Below are positions 24,201 through 39,200 of a stretch of DNA of 64,000 nucleotides, one piece after another. Each line of letters starts with the position of its first letter. Position 1 is the stretch's first letter. The stretch is taken from NCBI GenBank assembly GCA_000149265.1, contig CH002980.1:2067678-2131677 (forward strand). Reading direction: 5' to 3'. Position numbers and translations under genes: made by a program. This DNA comes from Ciona savignyi. Taxonomy: Eukaryota > Chordata > Ascidiacea > Phlebobranchia > Cionidae. The notes under the pieces were generated by a model that saw only the letters and a program-made list of their open reading frames with translations, did no database searches and had not been told where the DNA came from.

Positions 24201-27200
24201 GTTTGTTTTTCTTCTACAAGGCAACAATAAACTTCACATATTTTCGGTTTTCTTTTGTTTAAATATTCGCAGCATCGATCCTTGTTCAAATGCTTTGGAT
24301 TCACTTTTGTTGGAATATTTTTCTTAGATCAACAGATGCAACCCGGAGAAATGCAATGGGAGTATCATGCAACCACCAAACATGATGCGAGACCCGAGAG
24401 ACCCGAAACCGAGCATGGATTCCATTAAAGAACTCGCGAAGGATTTCATTTATCAGTATTTCACATCCATGAAAAGGTGGGTAGCCCGCATCGAATGCCT
24501 TAATCTGATGTAAACTTTCGGTAATCACGTTTCTTCGTTTTTTGCACTCAAGATGGTAACTTAATTCCCATATCTATCACATGTTTGGTGTGTCCCCGAG
24601 GGCGCTGAGACTGCAACTCATTTTAACAAGAAAATACTGCTTTACCAACTTGATTTATTATATTGGTAGATGCACGTACACTATGTCGTAATGTTAAATA
24701 GTAGTTTTATCATGTTTTGTACAGAATGCCCTACAAACACGCACCTGGTACCAATAACGGTGATAAGGTCGAAGCTAGGCCCGAAAAAATCCTCTCATAA
24801 TGTGTTTTTTTTAAATTAAAATATTGCGATGATAAAATACGGTAAAAACTGAATAGCAGGTTCAAGGTTGGACCGTTTATTCACCAAAGTCCATAATACG
24901 TAAAAGCTGTTATACTAATACTTTAAAAGTATTTTGAACTTCATTCAATAAGCTCATATACTAAAAATGTGGAATAAAAATCGTCGCTAGTTTAACATGA
25001 TGACCACGCTCGTAGCGGTTATTGTTTAAAAACAAGTTAATAGGACAATGAAAAGACATTGACGAATTTCGCTGTGTTTACAAAATAATTTCGGTGATTT
25101 CTGTCAAAGATAAGATTAACAAACATTCCAGGAATGACTCAGAGGCACACTCAAGTAGACTTGCTGAAGTGTTGGCTTCGATTAGTTCAACCGGAACTTA
25201 CGAACTAACGAAGAACGAACTTATCTTTGGGGCAAAAACCGCGTGGAGGAACGCCCCACGATGCGTGGGGAGAATTCAGTGGAATAAACTGCACGTAAGC
25301 CCCACATGATAAGTTAGAAACAATATGTCCCTGGGCAAAGTAGTGATCAATTTCCTTTGAATTGTAAAAAATCACTATCTCATACTCTTTGTGGATTCGA
25401 CAATGTTTTCGAAGCAACGCCAGGTAAATGTCTAAAGTTCAAATAGTTATTATTTGCAATACTGTCGTGTGACCGAATGATTAACGCGACTCTAAGTTCG
25501 AAACTTGGTCCGGTGAAAATGTTCTTTCAATTTCCGAAGGTATTCGACTGCAGGAAAGTGACCTCGACACGAGAGATGTTCGACGCAATATGTGTCCACT
25601 TGAAATACGCCACCAACAAGGGAAATATACGGTAGGACCTGATATTCCGCCTTTCTGAAATAGTCCAGTTAATACGGTGCGGTAATAGCATTTAGGATAT
25701 CAATGTTAAATTTGTGAGTAAGCAGCTACAAAAAAGGTTTAAATATACGTACGTTACACAACAAACTGTAAGAGTTATAGCAATCGAATGTGGGAACGAA
25801 TTGATTTTACAGTTAATGAAAATAACCAGTCGGCCACATATAAACAAACTATATACAAAATCGGTGTTAGGGACGAGCCTGTCATGAACTCGAATTTGGC
25901 CAATTAAAAAAATATAAAAACAAATTAAAATAGGATTTATCTATCGCTGTAGCACCGTTTAACATTTGCTTTAACACTTTTGTGTCAATTGCCCTTTATT
26001 CAAATTAATTAACAGGTTGTGCATTTTATTTTGTTTATATTGAAATATTACAAAATTGTGTGGCATGTCTTCAGATCTTGCATTACATTCTTTCCACCGA
26101 GAAATGACGTAAAGACCGAATTTCGCGTCTGGAACTCCCAGCTGATACGATACGCTTGCTACCGACAGGAAGACGGGAGTTTGGTCGGAGATCCAGCTAA
26201 CTTGGAGCTAACCGAGGTATTTTTATACCGTGGCGAGGAGGAGGAATCCTTAACTTGTTCTCAATCATTATAGTATTGTGGACAGAACTAAAACGACCGA
26301 AACGGGTAAAGGTGACTCTCATGGGCCGCTTTATCTATGTAATAACATAAACAATTTCTCGCGCAAAAACATCCAAATATAACGTAAACAAATCGATAGA
26401 ATTTACCTACGTTGCACATAAATCATTACGCTGTAGTCGCCCCGCTAAGTTACAGTACTGTTTATTTGTAAACATATACTATATAGTAGTTCATACTATC
26501 CTTTATTGTAAACAACAAACAACTAAATTGTAAAGTCAACTTTTTTAAATAATCTTTTAATAAACGGTGAATACCATGCAGGCCTACCTGTATTTCATTT
26601 TTGATGTAATTTAATTCGAAATACGAAGTGTTGTTTCAAAAGCACATCACACCACCAAAGTTTGTATCAGTGAAATTATAATATAATATAGTGGTGATAT
26701 CATGGTTATCTCCGTGTGTGGGAAAACCCAAAGGAGCGGTATCATACGGATAAGCGTCCGATTACCTAACCAATATGTTAGAAGCGTTCTTACACTGGTA
26801 ACCGTCAAATTACTTCGTGCCTACCTACGGTTTACCTTTCAGCTGCCTGTTGACGTTGGTACGCTGACGGTGGTACTGCTGACGGTGTTACCGCTTAGCC
26901 AACCCGCCGGACATAATTGATTCTTTCTGATAGAAAATTAGCTGTCCATCTGTCGTACTAAAAATAAAAGTGATTCCAGTCAATTAAATATGTAGATCCA
27001 AATATACAAAAGAGTATGTAAGATAGAAGGGACATAATTTGAATTTTTGGTCTAATAGGTTCTTTGTTTAGACTGTTGTTTTAATGCTGTATCTTTAGTT
27101 CTTCCATTTTTGTTTTCAAACTTTATTTTCTTTTTAAGCTGTTTAGAAAATTATGAATGATCGGTACGTTTCAGCGTTCCGTGCCCAGCAACCACAAACC

Positions 27201-30200
27201 TAATGAAATTACAAACTTAAATGAAGATTGGGCTATTTAGGGTTAAAAGTATGATTTGTCATGCAGTCAAGATTATACAGTTAAAGTCAGTTATTGTTCG
27301 TATTTGTTTTATTCCCCGCCCCTATCCATCGTGTTACTTGGGTGTTACCCTCTTATATGTTTGTTCTTAGACCACTCAGCTCGGTTAGTTCTACTGGCAT
27401 CCAAATAAGAAACAAAAATTGTGTTTAAATCGAATGTTTTTTGCACCTCGCGTTGAAATGGGAAGACCGCCCAACGGTGCCGAAGTTACAACGCCTCATT
27501 TTATCACATGTGTATTTAAATTAATCAATTTCGAGAACACGTTTGTAAGTTATTTTTCATTGAAAAAGCTTGGACGATTGATGTATCGTGTAAAATACGT
27601 TACGACCAGTTTCATAAAATTACCTAAACAATTTTTTAATAAACCAATTTCATAAACCAATCCCTTTTTTTAATAAACCAACCCTATTTTGTGCGAAGCG
27701 GAAAACACATCAAACTATTAATAAGAGTAGGAGTCAAATTTTAATAAGCCCGCTACCAAATGTGTATCGTGTATGGGTTATTACCGGCATATGTTTCAAA
27801 CACACTCAATAAAAATGTGTAACAATTTTATATTACATTTATCAAAGGAACCTAACGAAGAGCTTATTTGCACATGTTGTCTAGGCAAATAGTGTATGCC
27901 AGGCCAATATAAAATGTGAAAAGAAAATTTCATGCTTAACCTTATTCCGGTATAAACTGTGCTTTACTTTAGACTTAACACGACATCGAAGTCTATTGCG
28001 CCATATTGGACATATATTAAAATTCTGTAAATACAGCTTGGAATAAATGAAAAAATTCTTTATGCGAACAGGAAATGCAAACATGTCCGATGGATTTATT
28101 ACAGTCTCACACGTCATAGGACCGTGACGTTTAAATCACAGTTGGTTAATGATTATTCATAAAGAGGTTTCGCATAACGAAATTCCTATGCATTATTAAG
28201 AAGAAAGTACAGCGTATGCGATCAATCATAATACTAGGTATGCTAAACCGTCGTCGGTTAAAGTTGCGTTGCCTTTTCTGCTCGTAAAATAATAGTAGCG
28301 GCACTAGCTATAGACTACGCCCAAAATAATTTGTGTGTATGCAGGCTTATGTGTGGTGGCCTATGTTATCATTTATAATAAACAAATGCATCCTTGAAGA
28401 TAATTATCAAACAAAGAAAAAATAAATGAGATTAGTTAAATAGGTTGAAACTAAAACTGTAACAGGGCCGCGCCGTATTCCACATAGTAGCTTCAGTTCG
28501 ACACGATCTACCGTAGCCTGTGTTATAATGTCACTTTGCGGCCAAACTGGTTTTAAAACTTGGTTCAGTTAAAATTATCGTGGTCTGTAACCTAATTAAC
28601 ATTCTGTGCGCTCGCTTCATCTACTTCAATATTACCCCTTTCGCTCCTTGGTGACAGTTTATATTTTGTTCCTTGGTTGCAGTGACGAATTTGCACAGAT
28701 AAACTATTAAAAAGGAGCAGGAAAAACGACCAAAATTCTTTACTTATAACACGTCAGTAAATAAACACAACACCAGAAAAAAAGGCGTGTACTTTAAAAC
28801 CTAATAAGTGTATTTTACGTCATGTAGCTTTGCATGCGGCTGGGTTGGAAGGGAAAAGGGGGTCGTTTTGATCTTCTACCGCTATTACTTCAAGCCAACG
28901 GAGAGGACCCAGAGTTATACGAACTTCCAGCGAATCTTGTGCTAGAGGTCAAGCTGCGACACCCTGAGTGAGTTTTGTGACATGCATTTAGCAAAGAATA
29001 CTTATTTCAAAGTTGGGACAATGAAGAACGTTATAACGTGGTAAACCAGAATACCGCATGTAGTAGGTTTATTGGAAAGAATGGGTTATAAGTTGAAACA
29101 TATTTTTTTTTCATTTGGTTAATTAACTACGTTCAAGTCAAGTGATGTCTGGAAAGAACCTTGCCCAAGGACACAAAGGATTCATGGTTTCGAACGAAAG
29201 GAATAAACACGAATTGAGTGTTATTGATTCGGGTCATTTCAACACTGACACCACGCGCACAATCTTGCAAATTACCCTGGCTGTTTTGGAGATTATTTAC
29301 TAAACGTTTATACGTCATGGGAATTAGGAATCAGTAAAAAATATAATGTACTGCTGAGTTGTGTGGTTGATTCCAATATGCCTGTTTAGTATTACCCAGA
29401 CGCCAAATTAGATTCAGACATTTTTCATTTCTAACCGTATTATTTTATTGCAGACAAGACTGGCTTGAACAAATGAACTTGAAATGGTACGCCGTCCCTG
29501 CTGTCAGCAATATCCTCCTGGATATCGGCGGAGTGGAGTTTCCAGCCGTGCCTTTTAACGGGTGGTTCATGGGGACCGAGATCGGACGGGATCTGGTGGA
29601 TACCTCCAGATATAATATGATTTTGGTAAGTCTGTGTATGATTAACTTGTCCAATAGTGTTAGAAATTTTATAAAATTTAATTGTTCGAACATAGAAATG
29701 TTAACGTTTGAATTTTTAGAACTTGAAGTGTGGCGGATGCGTCACTGAGATCGCGTTAACCCTTTTATCACCATTCACTCTTTTGTTACTAGTATAATAC
29801 TAAATTGGCCGCTTCTGCCCTTCAGCCGATTCGATACCAGCCAATGTTTTAAAAGTTTTTGCATATTTAGGCCTACGTCAGCTATAACAGACTGGCTACA
29901 ATGTTCCAACCTAACTATACAAAAAGATACGCCTTACCATTAGAAACATATAACAATGACATGCTATAACATACTATTAGCCACATATAGGTTCATTAAT
30001 AGATGTAATAAAATTAATAAACACCGCTATATGCGGCATTTTAATAAATTTAAACTACGAAATATGTGGCAATAAGTTTTTTAACACAAATTAACAGATA
30101 TAAAAGCTATAATCATTTGATAAAATATGTTTAGTTTATATATGGCAATTGTCCAACATTTTTGTTAAACTAGCGCATCTGAAATACACCCAAAAACAAT

Positions 30201-33200
30201 AAGGTCCATTCCTCTTAAAACGGTATTGAAACAACAAAGAAAATTGCCTATCCTGCGCTTGTACATAAATGTTCTATTACCAATAAAAGGGTCTTACAAA
30301 AATGTAGCGCAATCTAATCTCGTTTTACACACCTAATAGGCCTACTTCTTTGTTTCGGGGTGACCTAAACACGAGTTCCCCCAACAAAGTTCAAACGTTT
30401 CTTAGAATTTGGGATTGACTCCTATTAATCTCAATAACAAATCCAACTGACACAAGATATTGACGACCATTTCATAAAAATAAGTCTTGTTTGATAGCTG
30501 CGGTGTAACAAGTGAGATAATTCGCAATCATCAATATCGCCACCTATGCAATTATCCAGCAAAGAGCGTGAATATTGTTTTTATTTTAGATTATATATTG
30601 CAATCATAGTATCAAAGTTTGCAGATTACTTTAATGCTATTGCCGACGTTATACAAAAATTCCGGAGGCTTAAAAAAGTAATAAAAATGAAAAATACAAT
30701 GTGGCAGTTTATGAGTCCCATCACTGTAAAATAAACCAGATATTTTTCTTTTAAGTCAGCAGCTATAAAAGCTCTAGCAATTTTTGGAAATATAGTCAGT
30801 CTTTGGCAATTGCCAAAACTGTTTAATTAAGAGAGCACATCTAAAATAATACACAAACAAACACCAAGTCTGAACAACAAGAGAAATCGCTAAATAGTTA
30901 AAGAAAAAGGGCTGGGAAAGATAAGTTTTATTAAATTTGGCAGTTTTATGTATTTAATGTCTTACTTTGCATTGTGTACTTACATTTGCCGCCAAAATAC
31001 TTTGAAAGTTAATCTGTTGATTCTCATTAACTACAATGCGTTTCTTGAACTCTAGGCCTACTTTCCGTCAAGTTTTCGCAGGTCTCCGTTGTTGGTGTTG
31101 CTGTTATTAACTTCCCTAGCTTGTTCTACTTCTTTTTTTATTTTGTTGTCACGCTTATGTTTAAATAAGAAAGTAAAACAAATGCCTTTTAAACGATATT
31201 TTTTTCGGAAGAAAGCCCTGCACTAATTAAACGACATAACGAAATAATGTTTTTTAACGACTACAGGGGTAGAAATGCTTTTCGAATGGAAGTCAATTTA
31301 AAATGACAGATCTCAAAATAAGACAGTCTTGAATTCTGCAGGAATAGAAAAGAACCCATTTTTAACAAAACCCCTAAATACTTTCACACTAAGGGCAATG
31401 CAAATGAGGTGTGGGCCAGAATGGAATGGGTTAAATTTTTGTAAGACCTTTTTAATGGTGATGGGCTTTATTCATTAACATTCTGAGGATCGAAAAAATT
31501 TATTGTTGTTTTAATACCGTATACATTATTGTTTCGTATGCGTATTAGAAACATTGATGATTTACAATTGCCGGATTACCTTACACATTTCTGTAACAGT
31601 AGTATGTTTTGCATACACTAAACAACGCGTTTAGTTCAGTTTAGAATTTTATGTTAACCAAATATATCTTGAATGTGTTTTTTTTAAGTTTTTTTTTTAT
31701 TTCTTTATAAAAAACGGTCTTAGTGATAATCCAACCATCGGTTCGTAATTTAACCTGGTAAAGAATTGTTAATTTATAATAACCGTATTCATACATAAAC
31801 ACCGAACAACATTGGCAGCCGATGGCCGAAGCAATGGGCCTCAACACAAAGAAAACATCTTCCCTTTGGAAAGACAAGGCGATATTAGAGCTCAATCTTG
31901 CTATATTGCACAGCTTTCAGGTGAGAGTTGTTTTACTATGCCTGGACCACGGAACTTCATAAATGTTTGGTCTTCCTATGGCAAAAAGTCTTTATCCGAC
32001 TGACCAGTTTGGTGGTTTAGTTCGTCGCCTTTTAACAAATGGTAGCAGTTTCGATGCTGATCCCTTACTAGTGGGTTGTGTTCTTGGGCAGGGCACTTAA
32101 CGAATTGCCTGAATCCAGCAGATTAATGGGTTCTACTAAATTCTAAATATTACGAAATAAAGTTGCTTAGTCTTCGAGTAAGACATGCTAAACATGCCTT
32201 AATATACATCACATCTGATTAACAACACTTCCTTAGAGTGACAACGTCACGATCATGGACCACCATGTAGCTACTGAATCCTTCATGAAACACTTCGCAA
32301 ATGAAGTGAAACTTCGAGGCGGATGCCCAGGTGATTGGGTGTGGCTTGTACCTCCCGTCTCTGGCAGTGCAACCCCAGTATTTCATCAGGAGATATTGAA
32401 CTACACCCTCAACCCATCTTGCTTGTATCAGGTTGGTTAATAATATTTCTGCATGATCTTATATTACAACGTAGGAGGTTCCGGTTATATTGCCTTGTAG
32501 TTTGTTATATTTTCTTGTAGTTTGTTATATTTTCTTGTAGTTTGTTATATTGCGTTGTAGTTTGTTCCATTGCCTTGTAGTTTGTTCAATTCCGTTGTAA
32601 TTGGTTGTCTGCTCAAATCGTATTTTTTTTAATTTCAGCCCGACCCGTGGCAATACTACAAATGGAAAGACACCGTGATGGTAAAGCGGAAAAATAAATT
32701 ACATTTTAAAGAACTGGCCAAGTAAGTAATCCTTATTTCTTATCCAGAACGTTTATTGGCTTTGACAACTAAAATGACAAACTAAAATTCACCTTACACT
32801 GCCAGGTACTTTGTCTCGACAGGTTCAAATAAAATCGAATGGCTTGTTTACCGCTAAAGTACAATTTATGTAAAACTATCACATCCGTATAACTCTAAAG
32901 GTAGCGTTAGAATTAGTTTCTATAGTTTTAGTAAGCACTTTCACCCCCTCCTCATTTTAGTGTTGCCTAGTTCTAGTGCTAACTACTTTTGTCTCAATCT
33001 TTCGAGCCAGGTCCGTAATGGTGACGTCACGGATGATGAAAAAGGCGATGGCGAATAGAATAAAGACGACGATCTTGTACGCCACGGAGACTGGAAAGTC
33101 TTACGCCTACAGTCTGATATTACAGGAGATATTTAACCACGCCTTTGATGCCAAGGTTTGTTCATACTATTGTTTAGGCAAAAAAAACATATGTGAGTAA

Positions 33201-36200
33201 GTTTATTTTATAAAGATTATAACTCCTTATTTATAAATCTTTTTATGTCAAGAGATTACGACTCGCGAGGCTTAACTACCGAACATAAATAATAACGAAG
33301 TTCTGCATGATCACACCCGCAAACCGATCGACATGTTCGACCGATTAGTCCAGCGGATCCCAAACTTTTAACTGTATGACAGCGACATCCTTGTAAAACA
33401 CCAGCATTTGCTCTAATATGTTTTGTGCACTTAATCTTAATTAGGCGTGGCGCAAACGCAGATTATTGTTCATTTTAACTTCTACCACCACTCCACGGGC
33501 CGGAGTAAATAGTACAACGGGTCGAATGTTGCAAAGTGTCGAGACTGGGCGTAATGCAAATTGCACATGTGTCGCGGCAGTCTTGGTTGGGCGACCGACT
33601 TAAGTTCAGAATTAGGGAAAGAATAAACCTAGTGTCGGATATAGTAGCCTTGTGCACAAAGCAATGCGGGTAAAAAACTTTCAATGACGTAAATTGTTAC
33701 ATCAAATACTTTATCAAATCATTTTAAGATTGTTATATAACCGAACCATCACTGCACGTCAGGTGGTAGCGATGGACCAATACGACATTTGCAATCTGGA
33801 GTATGAGTCTATGCTGCTCGTTGTTACCAGCACATTCGGTAATGGGGACCCACCGGAAAACGGAGAGGTACAAACAATGTTAAGGCTGTTTTATGTGGCA
33901 ATTAGAATGTTCTTGTTTTTTCTCGGCAATGGAAAAACGAAATGGGTTATTACACGAACAATCGTCAGATTATCTCGCGCACACCGTCGGTTTACCTGAG
34001 CTATTGCTGTGTAATATGTAGGATTGAGATTTTTCCATAATATCCGCTAAATGCCTTGCCACATACACAACTTACCAGTTAGCGACCGGTTTCCGACCAG
34101 TTTCGAACAAGATATCCTTCGACTGAAAGGTGACGCACAACCCTACCAGGCTAATCGGTCACTGCATTCCGCACAACCAGGAATATAAAATGTGCCACGC
34201 AAAATCGATATACTTAAGTCTTATAATTCATTTAGAACGGTTCAGAATAATATTCTAGAATAATAGGTTTCGAACTATATTCACTCGGACCACATTCAGC
34301 ACTGGGCCTTTCGATGGAGTAATGCGACCATAAATCTCCATAAAATCTCTAAACATTCTTCACATTATATAATATAAATTTTGTATCCTTATAAAAACAT
34401 TTAATTCAACCAATATGCAGAATTTCGCCCAAATGCTACAGAAGATAGCAAGAGATGGCACAGATGAGCAGTAAGTAGTCTTGCTACTACTTTTATAATA
34501 TGAAAATTAAGTGGTATTGATGGTATTTTGTGTCTTATTCTATTCAGTATTATTCTATTTATCTATCATATTTCTACAATGATATGTAACATCACCATGT
34601 TTGCTAGTATTTTCGCTTTAAAAGAGTGATCTCAACAATGGTACGTCTACCATGCATGAAAAACGCACGGCGCGTTATTACGTGATCATTCCCTACTTTG
34701 GCACGAGTACTTACCAAAGGGTTATAAATAGCACACCTGTTTTGTTGTTTTTTAATGTCGTACTTTAGGCTGTTTTAATAGGCTGTTTAACAAGTTTTGA
34801 ATCCGTTATGGGGTGAATAATTGCTCCGTTTCAACCATGATTATTACTTGCGTGACCACTTGACATTTGTTGCCTCAAGCCGCTGATGATAAACGAGAAT
34901 TAACATACACATTAGGAGTTCTCGACCTTCTTTACATCAAGCATGTAAATAACCAACCCAATATGGCCGCTTCGACCAAAACTTATATCAACATTCTAAA
35001 TTACAGAAAACCTAGGAAAAGAGGTGTCTTGCGACGTCGCTTCCAAAGTGTTACAACAGCAACTCCTATATATAGAAGAGTGTCAAGCAAGCAGTTGGAT
35101 GTTTCAAGAGACTTTGATTCGGTCTCACAGGGGCTGTTGGCGAATGTTAAGTAAGTCATTTGGGGCCGATGGATATTATGATAAAGTTAAACGCAAAGTC
35201 GCGTGCTGCTGGCTAAATGTGGAAGGAGTGTCTTTTAAAATTGCAAGTTATTCCCGTTGTCAATGTGTCTAAGCACAGTTGGGTGGGGATGAAATCGAGT
35301 AAGCCACCTTACTATAGTCGACTTGCTTAAACTATTTTAGCGTGTAAATTTCGCTAACGTTTTATAACTAAGATTCTTTAGGATTTTGTTTTGTTTTCTT
35401 TTATAAATATAGGACACGGTATTCACAAAATAAAATCTCCCAGATTCGCCGTATTTGGACTTGGGTCACGAGCATACCCTCACTTCTGTGCCTTTGCGCA
35501 TGCGGTGGATACTTTGTTGGGGGAGCTTGAGGGAGAACGAGTGAAAGAGATCGGTGAGGGGGATGAGATGTGTGGACAAGAGGAGTGTTTCCGAAACTGG
35601 GCGCAACAAGTTTTCAAGGTGGGTATTATTGGTGGGCAATTCATTTGACAGATTATTAATTTGTCGGTTTCATTGATAGTTTAAATAAATGTTGGTGGGC
35701 TAGATGACTTGTTTGGTGGGTTTGGTTATAGAATAGGGTGTTAAAGGATTATACCTGGTTTATATATTGCGTGGTTAATAATTTTAATATTAAGGACTAT
35801 AAAAGTAGGCTACTGTAGCAGCGCTCTAACTTTAGACGGGGACCAGTTTTTTTTATAACTTTAGACCAGTTTTTTTATAACTTGACTATTAATGAGTTTT
35901 TTTATAACCTTTAGACCATTTTTTTTATAACTTGTCTATTAATGAGTAGGTCTCACTAACTTTTCGGCCAAAAAAACATTCGCTCCTATTCAATAGTTTA
36001 TTTCGTAGCTGATGGGCACGCCACTAACACCTTTTTGCCAATACAATAGTTTTTATTGGTAGGCTTATTGCTAAGACGTTTTTTTTTTTATGTAAATTGG
36101 TATGTACCGGTCGCGTTAAGCATTCGGCTACAAGACCTTACAAGCCAATTTAACAGTCCGTTAAACCCAATCTTATGCAGGCCGCTTGCGACACCTTCTG

Positions 36201-39200
36201 TCTACAAGAGGAAGTTAATCTTGAAGACGCAAACGCCTCGCTGAAAAGCACGAAGTTTGACAAATCAAATTTCAGAGTCACAGTCAGTGACGTACAAGTT
36301 GAACCTAATTATGTCGAAAGTAAGTTGAGATGAAAGTCACATCACAGTGGATCGAAAACACTGACAATCGTGATTACATTGCGCTCACCGTGGGGTACCG
36401 GAGCTGTGGCAATGAGTTGTGTATGATTGAGACATATCCTCAAGTAACAATTAATTCACAGTGATGTCTGCTAAGTGTTTTTCCCTAAAACACGGCCGAC
36501 TAGCCAGCAACTAGTTTCCATCGAAAACATTTTAATCAACAGGAGACGCATTTTACTAAACTAGCTACGTTGCTGGATATAATGCGCTTCATGTGACCGA
36601 ATGGTTAATGCGACCGATACGTATACCGTCTATTATACAAAAACGGTCCTGGTGACGACCCCATAGTGGGTTCGGAACTTGGCACGGTAAAAAAAAACAA
36701 GTAAAAATAAAAAATAATGAGCTTCTTCCGATTGTAAAACAATTGGGTTATACTTTGGTAGCAAACATTGGCATGGTAAGAGTTGGGTCATATATTCAGC
36801 AATCATATCGTTACTTTAAAAACAAACTGTCTTAATCTAATGTAGCTCTGAGCAAAATGCATCGAAAGAAGTTATCACCATGCCGATTGATCCGAAGAAA
36901 GAATTTGCAGTCGGAAAAATCTGGGTAAATTAATCTATGCTTTTTGTAATTTATAAAAGAAATCAACATGTCTCCAAGGACCAGTCAGCCGACTGTGGAC
37001 ACAATATATTCGTACGATTACCAGCGTTATAACGTGGCATGATAATTCTAACAACCAAGAAATACATGGTGTCCTGTATATAATATATGCACATCGCTTT
37101 GGCTTTCATAAAAACAGAGTTAGTGACAAGCCCACCACTGGGTCTAAACTCGCCCGGTAATAAATGAAATTAAAACACTCCAAAACGTAGATTGCACGAT
37201 GAACACCATAATCATATTTATGGTAGAAATACTAACATAAATTTGTGCTTCCTTCCACATTGTACCATGGGTTTTGATTTTAGATCACTTAACCTCGTTG
37301 AATGCACCACAAGGCTATTTCGTTCTGCTTGTGACAGTTTACCACGTTTTATCAAACTTCGTAATACGTTTCTGCATATAGACGATCAACTATTCTGATT
37401 CAACTTGAAAAGAAAAATTCAGACGTTTTGAATTTCCAGCCCGGAGATCACCTTGGGATCTATCCACGCAATGATCCTGCTCTTGTAAAAGGTGACTGAC
37501 AATAATCACGTGTTATGTTGGGGTTAGTTTTTTTTGCAAAATTCGGTAAAACAAAAACTTTCATATGAAAAATTATTAGATTACATTATGCGGTCATTGT
37601 TACCGAAGATTTTGTGAGTGCATTAGTAATGCCAGATTGATTACTTAACGGTTCATTTAAATCCTTTCGATTGAGCCCAATTTTGACATCTTAAATTCCT
37701 TAAATTCACTTTAAAAATGGGGTTACCAGGCAGTCGGTTTAATTGTAATTAGTGACATTTATTAACAAAATAAATGATTTTGTTTTGTAGCTCTGATCTC
37801 GAAGATTCGAGATGCCACCGACGATAGCACGGTAGTTCGGCTAGAAGTTCAAGACGAAAAGAAAACTTTTATTGGTAATGTTAGCTTATGTGGGAGCGTC
37901 ACTATACTCGTCTGAATATTAATCCAATTTTCGTACATTTCCAGGCAACTTCAAGTATTGGGATGCTGACACACGGCTTCCTTCTTGCACACTAACGATG
38001 GCATTTTCTCGATTCCTTGATATTACAACCCCTCCCACGCCTCAATTGCTCAAATTATTCTCAGAATGCAATGTTAATGAGGAGCAAAGCACAGCACTGC
38101 GAATACTAGGCCAGGTATGTGGATTTTTTTCAGTTTTTGTCGTTGCTTCAAGTTTCTAGAACTAGGTAATTTCGCTGGGTCCAAGTAATTTCAGCAAAGT
38201 GCCTTGGCCAAGGACACAGCCCAATAGCTAGCGACCAGTTTCGAACCTCCAACCATTCGGCTGAAAGGCGACGCACAACTCACCACGGTTTTCGGCCTGA
38301 CTAATGTTTCCAGTATTTGTTAGCTTAATTATTTATTGTCTCTTCGTTGATAGGGCGAATCGGAGTACGAAGATTGGAAGTTTTCAAACAACCCAAATTT
38401 AGTTGAGGTCTTAAACGAATTTCCTTCCACTCAAGTTGACGCTTCACTCCTATTAAAACAACTACCACTCTTGCAAGCTCGCTATTACTCGATCAGCAGC
38501 TCGCCTGACGTCTATCCTGGAGAGATACATTGCACAGTTAGTGTGGTGACGTACCACACCAGGGGTAAGGCCGATTATACCTATCTAATTTATACTAAAC
38601 CGCAATAGGTTGTTTTACTGGGGCCGAAGTTACATGAATTTCAACAGGGAATTAAGTTAACATTTATTTAAGGGTAACACCAACATAGTCATTGTAGTGC
38701 TGTAACTGTAAAAGCGCCTATTCTAATAACTTATCATACGATACCTATGGCCTTATTCATTCTAATACCTGCATTGCCAGGCATACGGTATATGATTAAT
38801 AAATAAGAATTTTAAATATTGTGAGCGTAAATAATTAAAAAGGCACACACCAGTCAGGGAACTTTAATCTTTGCATACAAACCATGTTTTCAGTTGGCAC
38901 TTCTTAAGTTTAAATTAAAAACTATTCACTACTAGATGATTTCAATAAAGTATTATATTTGTTCTTCATTTTGTTACAGGTGGTGACGGTCCCCTGCACC
39001 ACGGCGTTTGCTCCTCATATTTAAACTCAATAACGGACGAGGAAGAAGTTCCGTGTTTTGTTCGAATGTGGGTTGGCAAGATTTCTATTTGAATAAGGGC
39101 ATACATTTTATTTCAACCTGCCGTGAATTGCTATCCACTATACCACGTTCGGGGTAGTTGATGCTTGATAGATTGTGTGTTCAACATAAGATATAAGGAT

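Noticed and set aside
36972-37031. Candidate for the missing NOS exon ending in DYQ before PGDHLG
   Set aside because: Its GT donor leaves one base too many for the next exon, and the text resembles SINE-derived words (ccaaggaccagtcagccgact).
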